NCBI GenBank assembly: GCA_947472885.1
Contig: CANJBX010000044.1
Location: forward strand, 1 to 32,004
Direction: 5' to 3'
Length of the DNA stretch: 32,004 bases
DNA from: Hyphomicrobiaceae bacterium
GTDB taxonomy: Bacteria > Pseudomonadota > Alphaproteobacteria > Rhizobiales > Xanthobacteraceae
Under the pieces are notes generated by a model. That model saw only the letters and a program-made list of their open reading frames with translations, was not told the origin of the DNA and made no database searches. Every line of letters begins with the position of its first letter. The first letter of the stretch is position 1. Both the position numbers and the translations under genes were made by a program. Positions 7,519-16,044 of this stretch are shown here, in pieces.

Positions 7519-8418
7519 TTAGGCCACGGAGGCGATAAACTCCCTGATCCTTGCGCCGACATCGTCCTGCGCCGTGCCGAAGCTCATCACGGTCGAGACA
7601 TGATTATGTCCGGCGAAGTAGGCGAACTGCGGGCTCTTGCCGTCGCGCTGGGTCAGGGTGGTGGCGAGTTCATAGGTCGGCGTCACGAGGTACCCGGGGT
7701 CGTATTCGGCGACACTCAGGAGCATCGGAACCTTGGTGCCGCCCGGCCTGGCGGCGTGGGTGAGCGGCGAGCGCGCCGCATAGGCCGATGGATCGGGTCC
7801 GAAATAGGCCAGCATTCCGGCACGCAGCTCGCCCGCGAGCCTGTAGGGTCCGCTCATCATCACGGCGGCCTTGATGCCGGTGCCGCCCGCGGGGTGGAAT
7901 TGCGGGTCGAACAGATAGGCCGCGACGTGGGTTGAGCCGGCCGACTGGCCGTAGATGACAATGCGGTCCGGGTCGCCGCCATGCTGCTTGGCATTGGCGC
8001 GTGCCCAGGCGACCGCGCCGGCGACGTCCTGCGCGCCCGCAGGCCAGACTGCGGCCGGGGCGAGGCGATAGTTCGCGACAAGGGTCAGGATGCCGTGGTC
8101 GGCAAAGTAATTGCCGAGGTTGCCGTGGAACATGCCGTCGCTGTTCTTGTCGCCGCCGACAAAGCCGCCACCGGGGATATAGACCAGGGTAACGCCGGAG
8201 CCCTGCGCCGGCTGGTAGACGTCGAGCTGCTGGCGCGGGTCCGGGCCATAGGCGACGTCGGTCGTGACCTTCACGGCGGTTTTCGCCTTGCGCACCAGCG
8301 GCGCATAGATCTGCCGGGTCAGTTCCAGAATATCGGGATCGAATTTGGGGCCAATGGCCGCGACCTTGCGCAGCGCCTCGGTGACTTCTTTGCTGCCGTC
8401 TGCGGTTTTGTCGACCAT
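7519..8418 (-). CDS. HSL-type alpha/beta hydrolase (carboxylesterase)
   Basis: A 299-residue esterase of the hormone-sensitive-lipase/acetyl-hydrolase group. The oxyanion motif reads PGGGFVGG (82-89), a variant of the usual HGGGF. The nucleophile is Ser159 in GQSAG. Asp240 (AEYDPGY) and His273 (GHNHVS) complete the triad. There is no signal peptide, so it is cytoplasmic. Its start is supported by GAGGGAGAA upstream of ATG. It is transcribed away from nhaA, with 128 bp between the two start codons. The substrate is probably a short-chain ester, which cannot be specified further. Confidence 0.85.
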   Translation of the reverse strand: MVDKTADGSKEVTEALRKVAAIGPKFDPDILELTRQIYAPLVRKAKTAVKVTTDVAYGPDPRQQLDVYQPAQGSGVTLVYIPGGGFVGGDKNSDGMFHGNLGNYFADHGILTLVANYRLAPAAVWPAGAQDVAGAVAWARANAKQHGGDPDRIVIYGQSAGSTHVAAYLFDPQFHPAGGTGIKAAVMMSGPYRLAGELRAGMLAYFGPDPSAYAARSPLTHAARPGGTKVPMLLSVAEYDPGYLVTPTYELATTLTQRDGKSPQFAYFAGHNHVSTVMSFGTAQDDVGARIREFIASVA

Positions 8419-8546
8419 GGCGCTTCTCCCTCATTCAAGATTGTGCCGGGAATGGTGCACACCGGCCAACCGGGGTCAATAATACCTAGCGCAAGCCAGC
8501 GCAGCGCCACATTGAACCCTGTTCCCTTTGCTGTAATCCATGGGTC

Positions 8547-9719
8547 ATGACGCCTTTACCCATGCGCGCCGCTTCTGCCTTCCGCAATCTGCTGGTCAGT
8601 GAAGCTGGCGGCGGGCTCATCCTGATGGCCAGCGCGGCCGCTGCGCTGGCACTCGCCAATTCGCCGCTGTCGCCGTCTTACTTCGGCGTGCTGGCGGCGA
8701 AGGTCGCTGGCCTGAGCGTCCTGCACTGGATCAACGACGGCCTGATGGCGGTGTTTTTCCTGCTGATCGGGCTGGAGATCAAGCGCGAATTGCTCGACGG
8801 CCAGTTGATGCACTGGCCGCAGCGCATGCTGCCCGGCGCAGCCGCGCTTGGCGGCATGGTGGTGCCGGGGCTGGTCTATGCGGCATTCAACGCCGGCGTT
8901 GCGGAAAACCTGCGCGGCTGGGCCATTCCGGCGGCGACCGACATAGCGTTCTCGCTCGGCGTGCTGGCGCTGCTTGGGTCGCGCGTGCCGGTGTCGTTGA
9001 AGGTGTTTCTGACCGCGCTGGCAATTCTGGATGATTTCGGTGCGGTGCTGATTATCGCGATTTTCTTCACCGCGGAACTTTCGCCGTTGATGCTGGGTCT
9101 TGCGGTGGCCGCGACTGCTGTGTTGGCGGCGCTGAATTTTCTCGGCGTCACGCGGCTGCTGCCGTATCTCGTCGTCGGCGCGGCGTTGTGGTTCTTCACG
9201 CTGAAGTCCGGTGTTCATGCGACCGTAGCCGGTGTCGTGCTGGCGGCGTTCATTCCGATTGCCAAAAGTCCGGGCAGGCCGGACGACCCGCATTCCTCGC
9301 TGCATGTGCTGGAGAATGCGCTGCACAGCCCGGTTGCCTATTTCATTCTGCCGGTTTTCGCCCTCGCCAATGCCGGCGTCTCGCTTTCGGGCGCGCAGCT
9401 CGCGACCTTCGTGCAGCCGATCACACTTGGCGTTGCGCTGGGACTGTTTATTGGCAAGCAGATCGGCGTATTCGGCGGCGCGTGGCTGGCGATCAGGACC
9501 GGCCTTGCCAGACGCCCGGCCGGCGCGAACTGGGTGCAGATCTATGGCGTTGCGCTGCTGTGCGGCATCGGCTTCACCATGAGCCTGTTTATCGGCGTGC
9601 TGGCGCTCGACAGCGAACGCGCACAGCAAGCGATCAAGATCGGCGTGCTGGCAGGTTCGGTGGCGTCGGCGGTCGGCGGCTGGCTGGTGTTGCGTTTTGC
9701 GCAAGCGAGAAAAGCATAA
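8547..9719 (+). CDS. nhaA: NhaA Na+/H+ antiporter
   Basis: A 390-residue inner-membrane antiporter exchanging cytoplasmic Na+ for external protons, of normal NhaA length. The diagnostic ion-binding helix reads [16 protein letters not shown] with the Asp162-Asp163 pair, and [18 protein letters not shown] around Asp132 matches the conserved TM4 segment. About twelve hydrophobic segments are evident. The ribosome binding site before ATG 8547 is weak; a second ATG five codons in (8562) is possible. A hairpin directly follows the stop codon. It has no obvious functional link to the neighbouring catabolic genes. Confidence 0.95.
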   Translation: MTPLPMRAASAFRNLLVSEAGGGLILMASAAAALALANSPLSPSYFGVLAAKVAGLSVLHWINDGLMAVFFLLIGLEIKRELLDGQLMHWPQRMLPGAAALGGMVVPGLVYAAFNAGVAENLRGWAIPAATDIAFSLGVLALLGSRVPVSLKVFLTALAILDDFGAVLIIAIFFTAELSPLMLGLAVAATAVLAALNFLGVTRLLPYLVVGAALWFFTLKSGVHATVAGVVLAAFIPIAKSPGRPDDPHSSLHVLENALHSPVAYFILPVFALANAGVSLSGAQLATFVQPITLGVALGLFIGKQIGVFGGAWLAIRTGLARRPAGANWVQIYGVALLCGIGFTMSLFIGVLALDSERAQQAIKIGVLAGSVASAVGGWLVLRFAQARKA

Positions 9720-9720
9720 G

Positions 9721-9742
9721 GTGCGGATAACCTGATCCGCAC
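9721..9742 (+). terminator. Hairpin directly after nhaA
   Basis: Perfect 8-bp stem GTGCGGAT/ATCCGCAC with a 6-nt loop, starting 2 nt after the nhaA stop codon and 36 bp before the next ATG. No T tract follows, so it may be a 3'-end stabiliser or a weak terminator. Confidence 0.5.
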
Positions 9743-9777
9743 TGGCCGCGCGCTTTCCGCCGCTTTATAAGACGCCC

Positions 9778-10743
9778 ATGAAAATATGTATCTTCGGTGC
9801 GGGCGCCATTGGCGGCAATCTGGCGGTGCGGCTTGCGAGCGGCGGGGCCGATGTTGCGGTGGTGGCGCGTGGCGAGCATCTCGCCGCCATCCGGCAGAAC
9901 GGCATGACGCTGGAATTGCCCGACCGCACGATCAACCAGCGCGTGACAGCTTCCGCCGATCCGCGCGAACTCGGTCCGCAGGACTTTGTCATCGTCACGG
10001 TGAAGGCACCGGCGTTGAAGGATGTCGCCGCCGGTATCGGGCCATTGCTGAAGGCCGATACGCCGGTGATGTTCGTGATGAACGGCATTCCGTGGTGGTA
10101 TTTCTACAAGCATGGCGGCGCGTTCGACGGCCGCCGTCTGCCGCTGATCGACCCCGGCGATGCGGTGTGGAACGCGGTTGGCCCTGAGCGCGCCGTCGGC
10201 GCGGTGATCTATTCAGCAAATTCGGTACCGCGCCCCGGCGTCGTGCGCAATATCGGCGGCAATGCGCGTCTTGTGATTGGCGAGCCGGATGGCGAGATGT
10301 CTACGCGGACGAAGGCGATTGCCGATGCGCTGATCGCGGGCGGCGCGACAACCGATGTGACGCCGCGCATTCGCGAATTCGTCTGGACCAAGCTGCTCGC
10401 CAATATGTCGTCGAATCCGCTGACGTTCTTGGGCCTGTGCCCCATCGGCGAAGTGATCGGGAGCCCGGTGCTGCTCGACGCGCTCAAGACGATGTCGAAG
10501 GAAGTCGTCGCGATTGCCGGGGCGCTTGGCTACGACGTGAGCCTCGATATCGAAAAGGCCTTCGCGACTGGCGGCGTACACAAGCCGAGCATCGTGCAGG
10601 ACCTTGAGCGCGGCAAGCCGCTTGAACTCGACTCCATGTTCACGGTGCCGGTGGAGTTCGGAAAATTGTTCAACGTGCCGACACCGATGCTGGACCTGAT
10701 GGTGACGTTGATGAAGCTGCGCGCCAGAGCGGCAGGGCTGTAA
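9778..10743 (+). CDS. Ketopantoate reductase family protein (PanE/ApbA-like)
   Basis: A 321-residue NADPH-dependent dehydrogenase of the 2-dehydropantoate 2-reductase family. Visible are the N-terminal Rossmann motif GAGAIGG (7-13), the NADPH/substrate stretch TVKAPAL with Lys76, MNGIPWW with Asn102, the catalytic lysine and asparagine in VWTKLLANM (Lys205, Asn209), and a C-terminal IVQDLERGKPLELDSM segment typical of the family. Alphaproteobacterial genomes usually have several such paralogues, many of which act on other 2-oxo or beta-hydroxy acids, so pantothenate synthesis is not assured. No clear Shine-Dalgarno precedes ATG 9778. Confidence 0.85.
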   Translation: MKICIFGAGAIGGNLAVRLASGGADVAVVARGEHLAAIRQNGMTLELPDRTINQRVTASADPRELGPQDFVIVTVKAPALKDVAAGIGPLLKADTPVMFVMNGIPWWYFYKHGGAFDGRRLPLIDPGDAVWNAVGPERAVGAVIYSANSVPRPGVVRNIGGNARLVIGEPDGEMSTRTKAIADALIAGGATTDVTPRIREFVWTKLLANMSSNPLTFLGLCPIGEVIGSPVLLDALKTMSKEVVAIAGALGYDVSLDIEKAFATGGVHKPSIVQDLERGKPLELDSMFTVPVEFGKLFNVPTPMLDLMVTLMKLRARAAGL

Positions 10744-10777
10744 TTTCCAGATGTGGAGATCGTTACGCACTCAGTCG

Positions 10778-10895
10778 AGCCTCTCCCTGTCCCTCCCCCC
10801 TTGAGGGGGAGGGACAGGGAGAGGGGTTCGCGCGCGTAGCGCGCAAAGTAAAATACCCCTCACCCCAACCCTCTCCCTCAAGGGGAGAGGGAGCC
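10778..10895. repeat. Palindromic repeat element (CCCTCTCC/GGGGAGAGG family), copy 1
   Basis: It contains a perfect 20-bp stem (10780-10799 with 10805-10824, 5-nt loop), a GC-only inner palindrome around 10830-10845, and a second stem CCCTCTCCC/GGGAGAGGG (10869-10877 with 10883-10891). It lies between the convergent ketopantoate-reductase-like gene and the mandelate-racemase-type gene. The same core recurs at 17565-17704. Such paired palindromes are widespread in intergenic DNA of Rhizobiales. Here it could also end transcription from both sides. Confidence 0.8.
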
Positions 10896-10922
10896 CATCT
10901 GTGCTGACGGCAGCACTCAGGG

Positions 10923-12014
10923 TCATTTCTGCGACGCATACTTCTTCACCGCATCCGGGTCGAACGAAAATCCCCAGCCGGGCTTCACCGGCATCACGGC
11001 ATGGCCGTTCTTGTTGAGTTCGATCCGCTCGCGATACACCGGCTCCAGCCACAGCATGTATTCGAGCCAGTTGGCGTGCGGCGTCGCCGCCAGCAGCGAC
11101 ATGCTCATCTCGGTGTAGCAATGGTTGGAGCAGGGGATGCTGTAGCTCTCCGCGTAGTGCGCGGCTTTGAGCCATTCTGTCGGCCCGCCCATGTGCTGCA
11201 GGTCCGGCATCACGATGTCGCAGGCGCGAACTTTCAGCATGTCGAGGATGCCGCGGCTGGTGTAGACCGACTCGCCGCTGGCCACCGGCACATCCAGCGC
11301 GGCGGTGATTTCCGCTTCGCCATCGTGGTCGTGATACAGCAGCGGCTCCTCGAACCACGTCAGGTTGAATTCTTCTAGCGCGCGGCCGAGGCGGATGGCA
11401 TTCGGAACATTGGTGCGCTGGTTGAGATCGACCAGCAGGCCGGCGTCGGGGCCGATGACGTCGCGCACAGCCTTCACGCGCGGAATTTCCTTCGCGATAT
11501 TGTCGGTGACGCGCAGTTTGAACGCGCGGAAACCTTGCTTCATGCTGGCTTCGACGTTGCGTTGCAATTCGTCGGGCGTCAGCATCACCCAATAGCTGCC
11601 GCTGTCGTACACCGGCAGCGTCGTGTGGCATGCGCCGATCAGGCCGGAGACATTCATTCCGGCGAGTTTGGCGCGCAGGTCCCACAGCGCCATGTCGAGC
11701 GCGGCAATGGCATTTACCGCCGGGCCGCCATGGCCGAGCGTGCGGATGCTGTTCCAGGCTTTCGTGAACAGTGCGCCCGCCTGCGTGGGGTCTGCGCCTT
11801 CGACAAGTGGCGCGAAGCCGCGCACGATCTCGTTGTAGATCTTCGTGTGGTTGCCGTTGAACGTATAGACGAGGCCTTCGCCGGTGACGCCCTGGTCCGA
11901 CTCCAGAAACGTCAGCACGCAGCTTCCGGTGCGCAGGAGCGCGCCGGGCGAAAGTTCAATCACCGGGTCATAGGGAAATTCGATGACCTGCGTGCGGAGC
12001 TTCGTGATTTTCAT
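10923..12014 (-). CDS. Mandelate racemase/muconate lactonizing enzyme family protein (enolase superfamily)
   Basis: A 363-residue enolase-superfamily enzyme that would abstract the alpha proton of a carboxylate and cause racemisation, dehydration or lactonisation. Metal ligands are visible as Asp196 (VDLNQ), Glu222 (WFEEPL) and Glu248 (ASGES). The mandelate-racemase-type base dyad is Asp271 (MPDLQ) and His298 (SNHCY), with Glu318 (LEYM). The first active-site lysine pair is Lys166-Leu-Arg168 instead of the Lys-x-Lys of mandelate racemase. It starts 9 bp after the stop of the flavin monooxygenase gene on the same strand, so the two form an operon. An acid-sugar dehydratase or racemase is likely; the substrate is unknown. 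Confidence 0.87.
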   Translation of the reverse strand: MKITKLRTQVIEFPYDPVIELSPGALLRTGSCVLTFLESDQGVTGEGLVYTFNGNHTKIYNEIVRGFAPLVEGADPTQAGALFTKAWNSIRTLGHGGPAVNAIAALDMALWDLRAKLAGMNVSGLIGACHTTLPVYDSGSYWVMLTPDELQRNVEASMKQGFRAFKLRVTDNIAKEIPRVKAVRDVIGPDAGLLVDLNQRTNVPNAIRLGRALEEFNLTWFEEPLLYHDHDGEAEITAALDVPVASGESVYTSRGILDMLKVRACDIVMPDLQHMGGPTEWLKAAHYAESYSIPCSNHCYTEMSMSLLAATPHANWLEYMLWLEPVYRERIELNKNGHAVMPVKPGWGFSFDPDAVKKYASQK

Positions 12015-12023
12015 GGGCGTCGT

Positions 12024-13295
12024 TTACAGCCCGCCCCAGCCGAGTGACTGGCCGGAATGCACGCGGCCGATACCGGATGCCATGTTCATGTATTGCGCCG
12101 ACATGTGGCCGCGGTACATCGCAACATCGCGGAAGTAGCGCTCCAGCTTGTTGCCACGTTTGGCGGTTGCGGAACTTGCGTTGTGGAACAAGAGTTCGAC
12201 GGCTTCCGACGCCAATCTTCCTGCGGTCTGCACCATGCCGAACAGGCGAATTTGCTCTTCGAGCGTCATCTGCGTGCCGTGCTTTTGCCAGCGCCGGTAC
12301 ATGTCCATCTGCTTCTCGGCGGTGTCGAACAGCAACGCCTCCGCCGAGTCCGTCAAGGTCATGGCATAGCCGAACGGCCGCTGCGTGTCGTAGTGCTGCA
12401 CGCGTGGCATGATCGGCGGATGGTAGGTCGGGCGCGGGAACACCTTTTCCTCGAACTCGTCCAGCGCCGCGCGTGCCGCACCGATCACCGGGATCACCAG
12501 CGACATGTGATAGGGCGCCATCAGGCGGCCGAGGTAAAGCGGATTGCCGTGCAGCCTGGTGCCCGGCGTGCCGTCACCCATCGGTTCGTTGGCCCATAGC
12601 GCCGGCCTGGCATTGATGACGAGATGGTCCGGCACGAAGACCTTTTCGATCTTCACGCTGTTGGAGCCGGATGCGCGCATGCCCAACGTGGCGTCGCCGC
12701 CCCAGTCGCCCAGAATTGTGTATTGCGAACGCGGCACCACGAAAATCTTGGTGACGGGTGGCGCATCGCCATCCTTGAACACGACATTGCCGACAAAATG
12801 CGTCGAGTAGGGGATGCCCGACGAGTAATTCCAGGTGCCGTCGATGATATAGCCGCCGTCGGCGCGCGCGCATGTGGAGGTGATCGCGCCGACGCGGTGC
12901 GGCCCCCGGAAGTCGCCATGCGCGCCGAACAGTTCGAACTGCGCGCGTTCCGGCCAGTGGCATGACACCAGCAGGCCGTGGGTGGCGGCGAGCGACAGGC
13001 ACCAGCATACGCCGGGATTGCCGCGCGCGATCTCGAGCATCACCCGATAAAATTCGGGATAGCCGAACTCATAACCGCCGAACATCCTGGGCTGGAGGAT
13101 GCGATAGAAGCCCGCCTCGCGGAACTTCATTTCCATTTCCTCGGAATGGCAGCCGCAGGCGTCGTCCTCGGTCTGGGTTTCGCGCAGCGACGGCCGCAAG
13201 GCGGCGGCGCGTTCGATCAGCATTTCCGGTGTGACGCCCGGCTCCGGAACCGGCAGCGGATATTTCAGTTTCTCGGCGGTGTTGTGAGCGGACAT
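12024..13295 (-). CDS. Acyl-CoA-dehydrogenase-fold flavin monooxygenase (class D) oxygenase component
   Basis: A 423-residue flavoprotein with the acyl-CoA dehydrogenase fold. Two motifs place it with HsaA/HpaB-C2-like two-component hydroxylases rather than true acyl-CoA dehydrogenases: TWNYSSGIPYSTH (154-166), matching the W-x-[FY]-S-S-G segment of those oxygenases, and LGMRASGSNSVKIEKVFVPD (204-223), matching their R-x-[TS]-G-S-N flavin-site segment. No acyl-CoA dehydrogenase catalytic Glu was recognised. Such enzymes need reduced flavin from a separate reductase, and none is visible nearby. It is the first gene of a two-gene minus-strand unit with the enolase-superfamily gene and is divergent from MetE paralogue 2. 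An ordinary acyl-CoA dehydrogenase is the less likely alternative. Confidence 0.82.
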   Translation of the reverse strand: MSAHNTAEKLKYPLPVPEPGVTPEMLIERAAALRPSLRETQTEDDACGCHSEEMEMKFREAGFYRILQPRMFGGYEFGYPEFYRVMLEIARGNPGVCWCLSLAATHGLLVSCHWPERAQFELFGAHGDFRGPHRVGAITSTCARADGGYIIDGTWNYSSGIPYSTHFVGNVVFKDGDAPPVTKIFVVPRSQYTILGDWGGDATLGMRASGSNSVKIEKVFVPDHLVINARPALWANEPMGDGTPGTRLHGNPLYLGRLMAPYHMSLVIPVIGAARAALDEFEEKVFPRPTYHPPIMPRVQHYDTQRPFGYAMTLTDSAEALLFDTAEKQMDMYRRWQKHGTQMTLEEQIRLFGMVQTAGRLASEAVELLFHNASSATAKRGNKLERYFRDVAMYRGHMSAQYMNMASGIGRVHSGQSLGWGGL

Positions 13296-13389
13296 TTCGA
13301 CCCATAGTGTGTTGAACTGTTATGCAGTTATGATACCGGCTGTGACTGTAGCGGTCGAGAAAAGAAACTTGGAAATATCAGGAGGCAAC
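13296..13389. promoter_or_regulatory. Divergent promoter region with GTTATG direct repeat / AACTG-CAGTT inverted repeat
   Basis: This 94-bp gap separates the divergent flavin monooxygenase and MetE-2 genes. At 13319-13332 there is GTTATG-CA-GTTATG, and 13315-13329 is also AACTG-N5-CAGTT. This compact AT-rich symmetry is unlike the surrounding GC-rich DNA and looks like an operator. No confident -35/-10 pair can be assigned. Confidence 0.45.
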
Positions 13390-14553
13390 GTGACCAGGAT
13401 TGCGCGTGCGGACACCATCGGAAGCCTGTTGCGCCCACCCTATCTGCTGGAGGCGCGCAAGAACGCGCGTGAGGGGAAAATCAGCGCGGCGGAGGCTAAA
13501 GCCGCCGAGGATCGCGCCATCAAGGATGCGGTTGCGCTGCAAGAGGCCTGCGGCATCGACGCTGTGACCGATGGCGAGTTCCGCCGCATGAGCTTCATCG
13601 CCACCATCGGCGTCCGGGACGCGGAGCTTGGCCCACTCACGGGCTTCAAGACCCTGACGACCGATGCCGAGTGGACCGGCCTGTGGAAAAATCCCGATGG
13701 CTCGTTTGGTGGGCTGACCCTGCCGGAGGACAGGACCAAGGCGCGGCGGTCCATTGTCGTCGACAAGATCGGCGTCAAGCGCGACATCGTGGCCGATGAG
13801 TTTCCGTTTCTGAAAGCGAATACCGGAAACGCGATTGCGAAATACACGTTTCCAGCGCCGAGCTGGCACCGTATCGCGTGGGACCCCAAGCATTCCTCCG
13901 ACGCCTATCCCACCGCCAATGATTTCCTGCTCGCGATGCGCGATTACATTCGCGATGTGGTCAAGAAGCTGGTCGATGCCGGCTGCCAGTATATCCACAT
14001 GGACGCGCCGAACTACGCCCAGTGGCATACCGATCCGAAAATCCGCGCGGCCTTCGAGTCATGGGGCCACGACATGGATAGCGAGCTGATCGAGGATGCC
14101 GAGATCGACAATTCGGTGTTCGATGGCATCACGGGCATCACGCGCGCGATTCATCTTTGCCGTGGCAACGCGCCGCGCGGGCGCTGGCTGGCGAGCGGCG
14201 GCTATGAAACGATTGCCGAGCGGTTCTATCCGTTGCTGACGAATTACGACACGCTGCTGCTGGAGTACGACTCGCCGCGCGCCGGCAACTTCGCGTCGCT
14301 CGCACATGTCCGCAAGGATACGACGGTGGTGCTCGGTCTGGTGACGACCAAGGACGGCAAGCTGGAAGACCCGGCCTCCGTCGAGGCGCGGATCAAGGAA
14401 GCCTCGGCATTCGTCCCGATGGAGCGGCTGGCGCTCTCGCCGCAATGCGGCTTTGCTTCCGGCGAATATGCTGACACCATGACGATGGCCGAGCAGGAAG
14501 CCAAGCTGCGGATGGTCGGCGATATCGCCAAACGGATGTGGCCGAAAGGCTAG
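13390..14553 (+). CDS. MetE-type zinc methyltransferase paralogue 2
   Basis: A 387-residue protein if it starts at GTG 13390. That start is chosen because AGGAGG lies 4 nt upstream and the family N-terminus (RADTIGSLLRP) follows at once; the frame is open upstream to 13309 without support. It is a single-domain MetE/YxjG homologue with VTDGEFRR (59-66) and zinc ligands His255 and Cys257 (IHLCRGN), Glu292 (LLEYDSPRAG) and Cys353 (SPQCGFAS). It differs from paralogues 1 and 3: the usual QID[ED] segment reads YIHMDAPNY (201-209), the HxC segment is followed by APRGRW rather than FRS, and a middle insert includes WKNPDGSFGGLTLPEDR. It precedes the ABC importer by 240 bp on the same strand. The substrate may differ from that of the other copies. 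Confidence 0.87.
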   Translation: MTRIARADTIGSLLRPPYLLEARKNAREGKISAAEAKAAEDRAIKDAVALQEACGIDAVTDGEFRRMSFIATIGVRDAELGPLTGFKTLTTDAEWTGLWKNPDGSFGGLTLPEDRTKARRSIVVDKIGVKRDIVADEFPFLKANTGNAIAKYTFPAPSWHRIAWDPKHSSDAYPTANDFLLAMRDYIRDVVKKLVDAGCQYIHMDAPNYAQWHTDPKIRAAFESWGHDMDSELIEDAEIDNSVFDGITGITRAIHLCRGNAPRGRWLASGGYETIAERFYPLLTNYDTLLLEYDSPRAGNFASLAHVRKDTTVVLGLVTTKDGKLEDPASVEARIKEASAFVPMERLALSPQCGFASGEYADTMTMAEQEAKLRMVGDIAKRMWPKG

Positions 14554-14793
14554 AGCCAAAAAGGCAACGCATCAGACGCGGCCTCTATGCGGGCAGCCGG
14601 GAAAGGTTGAAGAACAGGGCTTTGAAAACCCCGTTTTATCATATCGCCCGGTATTGCCTGTGCACTGCGATACGCGACACAATTGAGCGCGCCATTGAAA
14701 AGCGGGAACCATTCAAAACAAGAAGATGTGGAAAAACGCCGGCGCCTGACTGACGCAGTCAAAGAACGGGAACGCCAAGGGGGAGGGCACGCC

Positions 14794-16011
14794 ATGACCA
14801 TTAAACTTCGGCACGCATTGCTCGTCACGACGCTTATCTTATTTGCGACACCCGCCATCACGCCCGCCTGCGCACAGAATGCGCCCGGCATCACCGATAC
14901 TGAAATCAAGATCGGCCAGACGATGCCCTATACCGGGCCGGTCACGGCCTTCTCGACTCTCGGCAAGGGCGAGATCGCGTATTTCAAGATGATCAACGAT
15001 CGGGGCGGCATCAACGGCCGCAAGATCAACCTCATCAGCCTCGACGACGGTTACGCGCCGCCCAAGACGGTTGAGCAGACCCGCCGGCTGGTCGAGCAGG
15101 AAGGCGTCGCCTTCATGTTCTCTTCCATCGGTACCGCGACCAACACGGCGGTGCAGCGCTATCTCAACAGCGCCAAGGTACCGCAGCTCTACATCGGTTC
15201 GGGCGCGTCGAAGTTCGGCAACTACAAGGAATTTCCCTACACCATCGGCGGCATTCAGGGCACGTTCCGCGCCGAGGCCCGCATCTATGCGCGCTATATC
15301 CTGAAGGAAAAGCCGAACGCCAAGATCGCCATCCTCTATCAGAACGACGACTACGGCCGTGACTATGTCGCCGGCGTGAAGGACATTCTTGGCGACAAAT
15401 ACGCGTCGATGGTCAAGGAAGCGACCTACGAATTCACCGACGCCACCATCGACTCGCAGATCGTCAGCCTGCAGGGCGCGGGCGCCGACGCGCTGATCGT
15501 CGCCGCCACGCCGAAGTTCGCCGCGCAAGCGATCCGCAAGGTCTATGACATTTCCTGGAAGCCGATGTTCTTCCTCTCCAATGTCGCGATCTGGGTTTCG
15601 ACCGTGCTGGAGCCGGCCGGGATCGAGAAGGCCGTCGGCATCATTTCGTCGGTCTATGTGAAGGACCCGACCGACACCGGCTGGGACAACGATCCCGGCA
15701 TGAAGGAATGGAAGGCGTGGATCACGAAATACATGCCGGAAGTCGATCCGCGCGATCAGAACTATGTCAATTCCTATAACGAGGGCATGGTGCTGGTGCA
15801 GGCGCTCAAGCAGGCGGGCAACAACCTGTCGCGCGAGAACATCCTCAAGGAAGCGCTGAACATCAAGGATATGCAATTGCCGATGATGTTGCCGGGCATC
15901 AAGGTCAACACCAGCCCGACGGACTATTATCCAATCGAGGAAATGCAGATGATGCGCTGGAGCGGCAAGCAGTGGGTGCGTTTCGGCGATCTGCTGTCGG
16001 GCAGCCTGTAA
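14794..16011 (+). CDS. ABC transporter periplasmic substrate-binding protein, branched-chain amino acid type
   Basis: A 405-residue protein of the LivJ/LivK (HAAT, type I periplasmic-binding) family. The start at 14794 has GGGGGAGGG upstream and opens a signal peptide (LLVTTLILFATPAITPACA), with likely cleavage after ACA near residue 27. The mature protein begins with GITDTEIKIGQTMPYTGP, the usual first strand, followed by GGINGRKI and DDYGRDYVAGVKD segments of the family. It is the first gene of a five-gene importer operon, with LivG 33 bp downstream. In Rhizobiales this family often binds aromatic acids, short-chain amides or urea rather than leucine, so the ligand is open. Confidence 0.93.
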   Translation: MTIKLRHALLVTTLILFATPAITPACAQNAPGITDTEIKIGQTMPYTGPVTAFSTLGKGEIAYFKMINDRGGINGRKINLISLDDGYAPPKTVEQTRRLVEQEGVAFMFSSIGTATNTAVQRYLNSAKVPQLYIGSGASKFGNYKEFPYTIGGIQGTFRAEARIYARYILKEKPNAKIAILYQNDDYGRDYVAGVKDILGDKYASMVKEATYEFTDATIDSQIVSLQGAGADALIVAATPKFAAQAIRKVYDISWKPMFFLSNVAIWVSTVLEPAGIEKAVGIISSVYVKDPTDTGWDNDPGMKEWKAWITKYMPEVDPRDQNYVNSYNEGMVLVQALKQAGNNLSRENILKEALNIKDMQLPMMLPGIKVNTSPTDYYPIEEMQMMRWSGKQWVRFGDLLSGSL

Positions 16012-16044
16012 GCGCGGCATGAACGCAGCGTGGCGGGAGAGACC

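Noticed and set aside
12024-13295. An acyl-CoA dehydrogenase of beta-oxidation
   Set aside because: The NYSSG and MRASGSN segments match class D hydroxylases better, and no acyl-CoA dehydrogenase catalytic Glu segment was recognised.
13309-13389. Upstream ATG start for MetE paralogue 2
   Set aside because: It has no ribosome binding site, and the extra residues run through the operator-like repeats. The GTG at 13390 has AGGAGG at the right distance and fits the family N-terminus.
14839-16020. A 393-codon minus-strand frame opposite the ABC binding protein
   Set aside because: Shadow of the LivK-type gene. It has no motif or ribosome binding site of its own.
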